A stretch of DNA of 64,000 nucleotides, taken from assembly GCA_934728255.1 (NCBI GenBank), contig CAKVEC010000001.1, positions 332,708 through 396,707 of the forward strand, in the 5' to 3' direction. The notes under the pieces were generated by a model. That model was not told the DNA's origin. It saw only the letters and a program-made list of their open reading frames with translations, and did not search any database. This document shows, one piece after another, positions 15,763-23,780 of this stretch. This DNA comes from an uncultured Bacteroidales bacterium. Lineage in GTDB: Bacteria; Bacteroidota; Bacteroidia; Bacteroidales; Paludibacteraceae. The stretch's first letter is position 1. Every line of letters starts with the position of its first letter. A program made the position numbers and the translations under genes.

Positions 15763-17133
15763 ATGAATTTTCTTGCAATTATCGGCGGTGGCCCCGCGGG
15801 GTACACGGCAGCGGAGAAAGCCTCGAAGGCGGGTAAGGATGTGGTGCTCTTTGAGCAGAATGCCCTCGGCGGTACGTGTCTCAATGTGGGCTGTATCCCT
15901 ACTAAAACCCTGCTTTATAGTGCCAAACAATACTATAATGCGCAAAATGCCGCGAAGTACGGTGTAATAGCAGAGAATGTTACGTTCGATTATACTAAGA
16001 TCGCACAGCGCAAAACCAAAGTTGTGCGCAAGTTGGTGGCGGGTATCAAGCAGCGTCTCAACAACGGGCATTGCCGGGTGGTCAATGGGGCGGCTACTGT
16101 CGTCAGTCGTACTGACGAGAAAGTGGTTATCGCTTGCGGCGGAGAGACCTACGAGGCGGAGAACCTGCTCATCTGTACCGGCTCTACCAATTTTGTTCCC
16201 CCTATTCCCGGACTGAAAGACAATCCTGCCGTGTGGGATTCTACTGATGCGTTGGCGGCTGTTGCTCTGCCGCAGTCAATGATTATCGTGGGGGGTGGTG
16301 TAATCGGTATGGAGTTTGCCACGCTCTACCACGAGTTGGGCGTGCCGGTTACGGTCATAGAGGCAATGCCGACTATCCTGCCGAACCTCGACCAGGAAGT
16401 GGTTTCTATCCTGCTTGAGAAATACAAGAAAGCGGGCATAAACATTCTTACCGATACCAAAGTGACAGAGATCCAAGGCACAAAGGTACTGACCACCAAC
16501 GGCGAATATGAGGCGGAGCATATCCTTGTCTCGGTTGGTCGGCGTGCCAACTTGCAAGGCTTGGATGCCCTCAATGACCTCGAACTGCACCGCGGCGGTA
16601 TCGTGGTGGACGATTTTATGAAGACCAACCTCAAGAATGTCTATGCTGCGGGCGATGTAACGGGCAAGATTATGCTCGCGCACGTGGCAAGCCGTCAGGC
16701 GGAGGTGGCGGTAGGGCGTATGCTCAAGCAGATTCCGCTGCAACGTATTGCCTACAACGCCATTCCAAGCGTGGTCTATACCAATCCGGAGATCGCCTCG
16801 GTGGGTATGACGGAACGTGAGGTAAGCCAATTCTATCAGGATATGGAGGGCAAACCGGCGGAAGAGGTGCAGGGTATGTATGAGGTACACCAACTGCCGA
16901 TGACCTACTCCGGACGCTTTGTCGCGGAGAACGAGGGCGAAACAGGGCTCTGCAAGATGATTGTGGACAAGCGCAATCAAACTGTTCTCGGTGTGCACAT
17001 GATAGGCAACCCCTGTTCTGAGTTTGTCTCAGCCGCCTCTTTTGCCGTCCGTATGGGCTACACCGTCAGCGAGATGCAGCAGGTAGTTTTCCCGCACCCC
17101 ACCGTCAGCGAAATACTCAAAGAGGTGCTCTAA
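15763..17133 (+). CDS. lpdA: Dihydrolipoyl dehydrogenase (E3)
   Basis: 456 residues from the ATG that starts MNFLAIIGGGPAGYTAAEKA, the FAD-binding P-loop; an ATG eight codons earlier is possible. The redox disulfide motif GGTCLNVGCIPTK, the NAD-binding IVGGGVIGMEFA, the second FAD motif VYAAGDV and the C-terminal HPTVSE catalytic His-Glu are present. It reoxidises lipoamide in 2-oxo-acid dehydrogenase or glycine cleavage complexes. No partner E1/E2 or gcv gene is in the window, so the complex it serves is open. Confidence 0.93.
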   Translation: MNFLAIIGGGPAGYTAAEKASKAGKDVVLFEQNALGGTCLNVGCIPTKTLLYSAKQYYNAQNAAKYGVIAENVTFDYTKIAQRKTKVVRKLVAGIKQRLNNGHCRVVNGAATVVSRTDEKVVIACGGETYEAENLLICTGSTNFVPPIPGLKDNPAVWDSTDALAAVALPQSMIIVGGGVIGMEFATLYHELGVPVTVIEAMPTILPNLDQEVVSILLEKYKKAGINILTDTKVTEIQGTKVLTTNGEYEAEHILVSVGRRANLQGLDALNDLELHRGGIVVDDFMKTNLKNVYAAGDVTGKIMLAHVASRQAEVAVGRMLKQIPLQRIAYNAIPSVVYTNPEIASVGMTEREVSQFYQDMEGKPAEEVQGMYEVHQLPMTYSGRFVAENEGETGLCKMIVDKRNQTVLGVHMIGNPCSEFVSAASFAVRMGYTVSEMQQVVFPHPTVSEILKEVL

Positions 17134-17193
17134 CCTATAACCAACATATAACTAACCACCAACAATTTGTGTGGTGGCATTAAAGCGATATTT

Positions 17194-18792
17194 ATGAAGA
17201 AAAACTTTTTACAACGCCTGGCAATCGGGCTGCTGGTATGGCTCGCCGTTCCTGCTGTTTGGGCGGACATCCGGGCTTCTATCCCCAATGTCGGTAACGG
17301 GCGTTTGGTCGTTTGCGGACAGAACGCACGCAATTATTTTGTGGTCAATTATACGGCCGACCGGTCGGATGCACAGACCCTGTCCGCCTTGCAGGCAAAG
17401 ACGCAAAAGATGGTCAATGCCTTGCGCGACATAGATGCCGACATCTATGTGTTCAACGAGTTGGAGGTCAACGATTCCGTACTCGGCTATTTGTCCGTGG
17501 CGATGAACAAAGATGCCGGCAAACAGGTCTATACCTATATCAAAGACGGTCTTTCTGCCGGCGATACCTACATCAAATCGGGCTATATGTATCGCACCGA
17601 CAAGGTCAAACCTGTCGGCAGTAATACCACCACTTCCACCCAGCAATACTACAACAACACCATGCGTCTGCAAGCGTTTGAGGAGTTGGGTACGGGAGAA
17701 CGTTTTGTACTGTCTATGAACCATTTTAAGGCAAAAGACAATACCGCTGATGCAGGTGAGTCTAAACGTGAAAAAAACGCTTCCGACCTTGTGAACGCCC
17801 TCTCGCGTGTGAGTATCGACCCAGACATTCTGATTATGGGCGACCTCAATTGTACCATATCTGAAAGCCCGTTGTCTTACCTCCTCAATGCGGGTTACGA
17901 AGAGCAGATCGTGAAATACAACTCCTCGGCATATTCGCATATTTATAGTGGTACCAAATCGCTCATCGACCATGTGTTTGCCAACTCTACTATGGCGGAG
18001 CAAATCACTGGTGCCGGGGTATATAATGTAAATACTACAGGCAGCAGTTCGGTTAAATATTCCGACCATGACCCCTATCTGGTGGCACTCAACCTCGGTG
18101 ATGGTTCTGTTGACCCCAATCCCAATCCAAACCCCGACGACTGCAGCCTCACTTTTTCGCAAGACTTCAAAACCGGCTTGGGCGATTTTACCGAGATGAA
18201 CCTGAAAGGAGAGGCTTCGTGGTTATCCAATGCGAAATATGGCATAACAATCAACGGATACAATAAATCCGATGAGATGAATAACTGGCTGGTTTCGCCC
18301 GCTTTCGACCTTTCGGACGCCGAAAGTGCTACGCTTACTTTCCGCCATAACCTGTATTTTGACAACTCCGACGGTTTGTATGAGCAGTACCAAACCCTTT
18401 GGTACACCAACAATTATCATAACGGTGATACGCCCGATGAAACTATGTGGACGCAAATACAAATCCCTAATTGGACAATCAAGAGTTATACCAACAACAC
18501 CTTGTCCATTCCTGCGACGTTCCTAAAATCGAACTTCCGTTTTGCTTTCCGCTATACCGCTCCTGATGGCTCTTCTGCCAACTATTGGGAAATTGATAAT
18601 GCGGGGCTGACTTCGGTTTGCAAAACACCGTCCGGTATAGAGAATGTTTGCACCGATATCCGTCTTTCGGACGATGCCACCCGTGTCTTCACACTGATGG
18701 GACAGGAACTGACCACCGAAAAAGACCGTCTGCCCGCCGGCATTTATGTCCTCCTCAATGGCAATCAAGTACAGAAAATACTCGTGCCATAA
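17194..18792 (+). CDS. Secreted endonuclease/exonuclease/phosphatase-fold protein with T9SS sorting domain
   Basis: 532 residues; the ATG chosen starts MKKNFLQRLAIGLLVWLAV, a signal peptide ending at VWA-D. Residues ~20-315 form an EEP (DNase I-like) domain with VFNELEV (metal Glu), LIMGDLNC and KYSDHDPYL (catalytic Asp-His). After a proline-asparagine linker (DPNPNPNPDD) comes a jelly-roll of the cleaved-adhesin/choice-of-anchor type (WLVSPAFDLSDAESATLTF), then a ~50-residue C-terminal domain ending in PAGIYVLLNGNQVQKILVP, a type IX sorting signal. Probably a surface or extracellular nuclease for nutrient or biofilm DNA. Confidence 0.85.
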   Translation: MKKNFLQRLAIGLLVWLAVPAVWADIRASIPNVGNGRLVVCGQNARNYFVVNYTADRSDAQTLSALQAKTQKMVNALRDIDADIYVFNELEVNDSVLGYLSVAMNKDAGKQVYTYIKDGLSAGDTYIKSGYMYRTDKVKPVGSNTTTSTQQYYNNTMRLQAFEELGTGERFVLSMNHFKAKDNTADAGESKREKNASDLVNALSRVSIDPDILIMGDLNCTISESPLSYLLNAGYEEQIVKYNSSAYSHIYSGTKSLIDHVFANSTMAEQITGAGVYNVNTTGSSSVKYSDHDPYLVALNLGDGSVDPNPNPNPDDCSLTFSQDFKTGLGDFTEMNLKGEASWLSNAKYGITINGYNKSDEMNNWLVSPAFDLSDAESATLTFRHNLYFDNSDGLYEQYQTLWYTNNYHNGDTPDETMWTQIQIPNWTIKSYTNNTLSIPATFLKSNFRFAFRYTAPDGSSANYWEIDNAGLTSVCKTPSGIENVCTDIRLSDDATRVFTLMGQELTTEKDRLPAGIYVLLNGNQVQKILVP

Positions 18793-18818
18793 AAATTAGG
18801 AAATATATAGAACTCGTC

Positions 18819-18857
18819 AAGAGGCTGTCTGACACATATAGTCGGACAGCCTCTTTG
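18819..18857. terminator. Terminator-type hairpin after the secreted nuclease
   Basis: AAGAGGCTGTCTGAC (18819-18833) pairs with GTCGGACAGCCTCTT (18841-18855) around a 7-base loop, followed by a short T-run. Confidence 0.65.
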
Positions 18858-18876
18858 CTGTGTTAGGAATTATTGT

Positions 18877-19144
18877 CAGGGCAACCGCATCAAAAGTTAG
18901 CATTTTTTTTGTATTATTAGCATTTTTTGTGTTAAAAAATATATTGCAAATAGCATCGCCGGGGGCGCGGACGCCTCGTCCGCGGGCAGTTTGGTACAAA
19001 CTGAACAGATTTACGATGTTTGTAGGGAGTGGTGCATCTCATATTGTTAAATATCAATATCATTTTGTCTGTGAAAAAGTACAATATTGTATTTTTCATT
19101 CTAAATAACACTAATTATGCTATTATTTTGATGCGGTTGCCCTG
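18877..19144. mobile_element. 268-bp MITE-like element with 19-bp perfect terminal inverted repeats
   Basis: The left end CAGGGCAACCGCATCAAAA (18877-18895) is repeated exactly inverted at 19126-19144; similarity continues a few bases inward (TAGCAT on both sides). The inside is AT-rich apart from a GC-rich hairpin (18966-18984) and has no supported gene. It ends 18 bases before the pnp -33 box. No exact target duplication is evident. Probably a non-autonomous transposon. Confidence 0.7.
18957..18988 (-). repeat. GC-rich REP-like hairpin, copy 1
   Basis: CGCGGACG-CCT-CGTCCGCG (18966-18984), 8-bp stem and 3-base loop, flanked by a CCCCCGGCG tail on the minus strand. Copy 2 is at 32634-32663 in the opposite orientation. 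Here it lies inside the MITE. Confidence 0.65.
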
Positions 19145-19161
19145 TTAATTGTCAATTGCTC

Positions 19162-19192
19162 TTGTGTATGTCGCAAAAAAGCAGTACCTTTG
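19162..19192 (+). promoter_or_regulatory. pnp promoter
   Basis: TTG (19162-19164), 20 bases, TACCTTTG (19185-19192). Predicted leader of about 90 nt. Confidence 0.7.
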
Positions 19193-19221
19193 TAGCGACT
19201 TTGAGTGGTCAAAGAAATAAC

Positions 19222-19272
19222 GGGACACAAACGGTGTCTCATAGTACATAAACGAGGTGCAAACGGCACCTC
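19222..19272 (+). promoter_or_regulatory. Twin hairpins in the pnp leader
   Basis: Two hairpins with identical AAACG loops: GGGACAC/GTGTCTC (19222-19240) and GAGGTGC/GCACCTC (19254-19272). The second ends 17 bases before the ATG. In enterobacteria the pnp leader is a target of RNase III and PNPase autocontrol; a comparable role here is inference. Confidence 0.55.
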
Positions 19273-19289
19273 ACAATAAACAAAACTAC

Positions 19290-21584
19290 ATGAATATTGT
19301 AAGAAAGGAGATTACTCTCCCTGATGGTCGTGTAATCACATTGGAGACCGGAAAACTTGCCAAGCAGGCAGACGGTGCTGTGATGGCGACCATCGGCAAC
19401 ACAATGGTGCTTGCCACTGTATGCAGCGCGAAAGACGCTGTGCCCGGTACGGATTTTATGCCGCTCACCGTGGAGTATAAAGAGAAATTTGCCAGTGCAG
19501 GTCGTTTCCCGGGTGGTTTCACCCGTCGCGAAGGCAAGGCATCGGACTACGAAATCCTGATTGCCCGCCTGATTGACCGTGCATTGCGCCCGTTGTTCCC
19601 TGCCAATTATCACGCAGAGACTTTCGTAAACGTTACTATGTATTCGGCTGACGGCGTGGATATGCCGGAGTCTATAGCAGGTCTGGCTGCCGGTGCAGCA
19701 TTGGCATGCTCGGATATACCTTTTGAGGGACCTGTATCAGAGGTGCGTGTCGCTCGTGTCAATGGCAAGATGGTCATCAACCCGACCTTCGAGCAATGCG
19801 AACAGGCTGACCTCGAACTGATGGTCGCTGCTACCTACGACAACATTATGATGGTCGAGGGTGAGATGAAGGAGGTTCCGGAGTCGGTTATGCTCGAGGC
19901 TATCAAAGCCGCTCACGAGGCTATCAAGCCAGAGTGTTTGGCTATCAACGAGATGATGAAGGCTTACGGCAAAGAGACCAAGCGCGAATACTGCCACGAG
20001 GTGAACGACGACGAGTTGAAACAGGCTGTGCACGATTATAGTTACGCACGTGCGTACGCACAGGCTACTTCTGCCGACACCGACAAGCACCACCGTGAGG
20101 AGATGTTTTCGCAGATTTGCGCTGATTTCAAGACCGACAAGGCTGACTATATGGCACAGCGTGCCGAAGCACTTGGTATCGACATCGATGAGGTTGCCGC
20201 TATGGTGGATCGTTACTACCACGATGTGGAGAAAGAGGCTATGCGCCGTGCCGTACTTGACGAGGGCAAGCGTTTGGACGGTCGTAAGACCACCGACATC
20301 CGTCCTATCTGGTGCGAGGTTAGTCCGCTGCCTGGACCTCACGGTTCCAGTATATTCACTCGTGGTGAAACCCAGGCTCTGGCTACCGTTACGCTGGGTA
20401 CCAGCCGTGATGAGAAGTTGGTGGACGAGGCACTCATCCAGGGTACCGACCGCTTCCTGCTTCACTATAATTTCCCGCCGTTTGCAACGGGCGAGGCCAA
20501 GGCTCAACGCGGTGTAGGCCGTCGTGAGATTGGACACGGAAACCTTGCTTGCCGTGCACTCAAGAATATGATTCCTGCCGATTTCCCCTATTGTGTGCGC
20601 GTGGTTTCGGATATTCTGGAGTCCAATGGGTCATCGTCTATGGCTACCGTTTGCGCCGGTACGCTCGCACTGATGGATGCCGGTGTACCTATCAAGAAAC
20701 CCGTCAGCGGTATCGCTATGGGTATGATTTCCGAGTTGGTGGACGGCAAACTCAACTACAAGATTTTGAGCGATATCCTCGGCGATGAGGACCACCTCGG
20801 TGATATGGACTTCAAGACCACGGGTACCCGCGACGGTCTGACCGCCTGCCAGATGGATATCAAGGTGGACGGTTTGAGTTATGAGGTGCTGGAGACCGCT
20901 CTTGCACAGGCTCATGAGGCACGTATGTATATCCTGGGCAAACTGCTCGAGACAATGCCCGAACCGCGCAAAGACCTCAAGCCGCAGGCTCCGCGTATTG
21001 TATCGTTCATTATCCCGAAAGATATGATCGGTGCCGTCATTGGTCCCGGCGGTAAGATTATCCAAGGTATTCAGGCAGAGACCGGTGCAGTCGTTTCGAT
21101 TGACGAGATCGAAGAGGGCGGCAAGGTGGAAGTGGCTTCCAACAACAAAGAGGCTATGGATGCTGCTGTGGCTAAGATCAAGGCTATCGTGGCGCTGCCC
21201 GAAGTAGGCGAAGTATATGAGGCTACCGTCAAATCGATTATGCCGTATGGCTGCTTCGTTGAGTTTATGCCGGGTAAAGAGGGCTTGCTCCATATCTCGG
21301 AGATCGACTGGAAACGCTACGACACAATGGAGGAAACGGGTATCAAAGAGGGCGACAAGATTATGATCAAGTTGCTTGAGGTGGACGAGAAGACGGGTAA
21401 GTTCCGTTTGAGTGCCAAGGCTCTCAAGGAGAAACCTGCTGATTACGTAGAGCCGGAGCGTCCCGCCCGTGCACCCCGTGGCGACCGTGGAGCGCGTCCT
21501 GAGCGCCGTGGTCCCCGTCCCGAGCACCACAACAATTTCCGCGACCCCGAAGCCGATGGCGCCCGTCTTGACCGCCGTCATTAA
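19290..21584 (+). CDS. pnp: Polyribonucleotide nucleotidyltransferase (PNPase)
   Basis: 764 residues from the ATG at 19290 (a GTG eleven codons earlier lies inside the leader hairpin and is rejected). Two RNase PH domains with the all-helical linker, then KH (MIGAVIGPGGKIIQGIQ) and S1 (YEATVKSIMPYGCFVEFMPGKEG). It degrades RNA 3' to 5' by phosphorolysis. The C-terminal ~45 residues are an unusual Arg/Pro/Gly-rich tail (PRGDRGARPERRGPRP) that probably adds RNA binding. Confidence 0.96.
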   Translation: MNIVRKEITLPDGRVITLETGKLAKQADGAVMATIGNTMVLATVCSAKDAVPGTDFMPLTVEYKEKFASAGRFPGGFTRREGKASDYEILIARLIDRALRPLFPANYHAETFVNVTMYSADGVDMPESIAGLAAGAALACSDIPFEGPVSEVRVARVNGKMVINPTFEQCEQADLELMVAATYDNIMMVEGEMKEVPESVMLEAIKAAHEAIKPECLAINEMMKAYGKETKREYCHEVNDDELKQAVHDYSYARAYAQATSADTDKHHREEMFSQICADFKTDKADYMAQRAEALGIDIDEVAAMVDRYYHDVEKEAMRRAVLDEGKRLDGRKTTDIRPIWCEVSPLPGPHGSSIFTRGETQALATVTLGTSRDEKLVDEALIQGTDRFLLHYNFPPFATGEAKAQRGVGRREIGHGNLACRALKNMIPADFPYCVRVVSDILESNGSSSMATVCAGTLALMDAGVPIKKPVSGIAMGMISELVDGKLNYKILSDILGDEDHLGDMDFKTTGTRDGLTACQMDIKVDGLSYEVLETALAQAHEARMYILGKLLETMPEPRKDLKPQAPRIVSFIIPKDMIGAVIGPGGKIIQGIQAETGAVVSIDEIEEGGKVEVASNNKEAMDAAVAKIKAIVALPEVGEVYEATVKSIMPYGCFVEFMPGKEGLLHISEIDWKRYDTMEETGIKEGDKIMIKLLEVDEKTGKFRLSAKALKEKPADYVEPERPARAPRGDRGARPERRGPRPEHHNNFRDPEADGARLDRRH

Positions 21585-21619
21585 AATGGTTCAACCTACA
21601 AATAGAGTAGGTGATATAC

Positions 21620-21655
21620 AAAAAGCAGGTTGCCAATCGGCAACCTGCTTTTTTG
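21620..21655. terminator. Strong intrinsic terminator after pnp
   Basis: AAAGCAGGTTGCC-AATC-GGCAACCTGCTTTTTT; long GC-rich stem with flanking A and T runs, usable for both pnp and sdaA. Confidence 0.85.
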
Positions 21656-21735
21656 TTTGTAATGATATAAGCGTATTGTTTTGTTCGTATTCTTACACAG
21701 GTGGATGTCAGGTGGATAGCCTGTGGATGGCTATG

Positions 21736-22932
21736 TTACATCTGGTGAAAATCGCGTGCTAATCCGCCTTCGCCTGTCTCTTTATATAGCGAAGGTAAGT
21801 CGTGTCCTGTCTGTTTCATTACTTCGACTACTTTATCGAACGACACACGGTGGCTGCCGTCTGTGAATGAAGAATACAAGTTTGCATCCAATGCCCGTGC
21901 TGCAGCGTAGGCATTGCGCTCGATGCAGGGTATCTGTACTAATCCGCAGACGGGGTCGCACGTCATACCTAAGTGGTGCTCCAATCCCATCTCGGCAGCA
22001 TATTCTATTTGTGCTACCGACCCGCCAAATAGTTGTGTAGCGGCTGCAGAAGCCATAGCACAAGCCACACCAACTTCGCCTTGACAACCCACTTCTGCCC
22101 CCGATATAGAGGCATTACGCTTGACTATATCCCCAATCAAACCCGCTGTTGCTAATGCATGCAGGATTCGTTTTTCGCTGAAATTCCGGCTTTTCCACAG
22201 ATGATACAGCACACCCGGCATTACACCACATGAACCGCACGTAGGAGCCGTAACAATCTTTCCGCCGCTGGCGTTCTCTTCTGCCACTGCTAAAGCATAA
22301 GCGAACACCAACCCGCGACTACGGATATTGTCTTTGTAACCGCTTGCCTTCACATAGTACATATTAGCCTTGCGACGAAGGTGCAACGATCCGGGCAGCA
22401 CGCCTTCGGCATCCAAACCGCGCTCCACAGCCTCTACCATAGTGCGCCAAACGGTTCGCAGATAGTCCCAAATCTCTTTGCCTTCGCACTCCTCTACATA
22501 CTCCCAATAGCCTTTTCCTTCAAACTCGCAATAGCGCATAATGTCAAGCAATGTTTGCTTGTCATATATGTCAGGAGTGTCGGGTTCTGTATAATCGGGT
22601 GCCCCCAAGGCACCGCCTCCCACACTGTATATCAGCCATTTTCCAGTTTCCTTGTTTGCTGCATCGTATGCACGAAATTCCATTCCGTTTGGATGGAAAT
22701 CAAGGAATGTATGCGGTTCCCATAGTATTTGTATGCCGGGTATGGTGTCCATAATTGCCACATCCGTCATATGTCCGTGTCCGGTAGCCGCCAATGAGCC
22801 ATAGAGCGTAACTTCATAGTGGGCGGCATCGGGATGCTGGGCATAGAATATCTCTGCCGCCTTGCGTGGTCCCATAGTATGGCTGCTCGAAGGACCATAC
22901 CCGATACGATATATTTCCCGAATTGATTTCAC
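21736..22932 (-). CDS. sdaA: L-serine ammonia-lyase, iron-sulfur type
   Basis: 398 residues, single-chain form with the beta domain first (GPSSSHTMGPRKAAE) and the alpha domain after about residue 170. Cysteines for the 4Fe-4S cluster are in TAPTCGSCGVMPG and CDPVCGLVQIPCIERN. It deaminates serine to pyruvate and ammonia in the cytoplasm. It lies downstream of the acyl-ACP thioesterase gene, separated by a TTTACAAATT repeat array. Confidence 0.94.
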   Translation of the reverse strand: MKSIREIYRIGYGPSSSHTMGPRKAAEIFYAQHPDAAHYEVTLYGSLAATGHGHMTDVAIMDTIPGIQILWEPHTFLDFHPNGMEFRAYDAANKETGKWLIYSVGGGALGAPDYTEPDTPDIYDKQTLLDIMRYCEFEGKGYWEYVEECEGKEIWDYLRTVWRTMVEAVERGLDAEGVLPGSLHLRRKANMYYVKASGYKDNIRSRGLVFAYALAVAEENASGGKIVTAPTCGSCGVMPGVLYHLWKSRNFSEKRILHALATAGLIGDIVKRNASISGAEVGCQGEVGVACAMASAAATQLFGGSVAQIEYAAEMGLEHHLGMTCDPVCGLVQIPCIERNAYAAARALDANLYSSFTDGSHRVSFDKVVEVMKQTGHDLPSLYKETGEGGLARDFHQM

Positions 22933-22967
22933 AATTTACAGATTTACAAACTTACACATTTACAAAT
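22931..22967. repeat. 10-bp tandem repeat (TTTACAAATT family)
   Basis: Array between sdaA and the thioesterase; its last unit supplies the thioesterase stop codon (AATTTGTAA read on the minus strand). Confidence 0.6.
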
Positions 22968-23694
22968 TGGAAATGGTTATCTTCGCCGTGCAGGCATTCT
23001 CCCCCGCTTCGTTCTTTTGGATATACTGCACGCCGTCAGGCATAATGAGGTAATGCGTCTTGAGCGGCAGCCCCATTTTGACCTCGCGCTGGTAGTTGAT
23101 GTCGAGGCGCACACGCTTGCCTGCCCAGTCGGGACGATAGGCGTTGAGCATTGTTTCCAGATATTTGCACGAGTTGCAATGACGGTTGTAGTCCACATCG
23201 GAGTATTGCACGATATGCGGCACCACACCTGTTGGTTCTGCTATTGGCATAATACGTGCGGGGCGCACCATTTCCAATACCTCGCCGTCCACGTTGGAGG
23301 TGAAAACCTCGCGGTCGAACACATTCACAATCTCGCGCTTCTCAAGGTTCAGTACCGCCCATTGGCTTTTGCATATACCTATAAGGCGCAATTCACCATC
23401 CGTCTGCTTGAGGTAGAGACGGAAATCACGCGTGGAAATCATATGCGCATTCTGCTCGATCCATGTCTCGAAAACCATTGTCTCGCCGTGCGTGGGAAAA
23501 TAGGTCATCTCCACCGACAGGCGTGTCAGAATCCATGTCAGTCCCTCAGGATAAAGGTATTTGATACCGAACCCGAGTTCGTCAGCCACGCGCCCTGCCG
23601 TCTCTAGCAGGTAGTTTTCCAATACATACAACCGCAACCGGCGATTGAAATCCACTTCCTGATACTTTATTTCGTATTCGTATTGATACTTCAT
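22960..23694 (-). CDS. Acyl-ACP thioesterase
   Basis: 244 residues, two hot-dog domains. The second carries the catalytic segment SDVDYNRHCNSCKYLETML, matching the Asp/Asn/His pattern of bacterial FatA/FatB-like enzymes. It releases free fatty acids from acyl-carrier protein. The first domain has the substrate-binding NYLLETAGR helix. Cytosolic; flanked on both sides by TTTACAAATT arrays. Confidence 0.9.
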   Translation of the reverse strand: MKYQYEYEIKYQEVDFNRRLRLYVLENYLLETAGRVADELGFGIKYLYPEGLTWILTRLSVEMTYFPTHGETMVFETWIEQNAHMISTRDFRLYLKQTDGELRLIGICKSQWAVLNLEKREIVNVFDREVFTSNVDGEVLEMVRPARIMPIAEPTGVVPHIVQYSDVDYNRHCNSCKYLETMLNAYRPDWAGKRVRLDINYQREVKMGLPLKTHYLIMPDGVQYIQKNEAGENACTAKITISNL

Positions 23695-23696
23695 AG

Positions 23697-23776
23697 GATA
23701 ATTTGTAAATTTGTAAGTGTGTAAATTTGTAAATTTGTAAACGCATCAATTTACACATTTACAAATTTACAAATTC
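23697..23776. repeat. 10-bp tandem repeat (TTTGTAAATT), largest array
   Basis: About eight units, first in one orientation (TTTGTAAATTTG) and then inverted (TTTACAAATT) around 23741-23750, between the thioesterase and S9 peptidase genes. It could fold as a weak hairpin. Confidence 0.75.
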
Positions 23777-23780
23777 TCTC

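Noticed and set aside
18860..19108. 82-codon ORF in the MITE
   Set aside because: Low-complexity translation, crosses the GC hairpin, no homology recognised.
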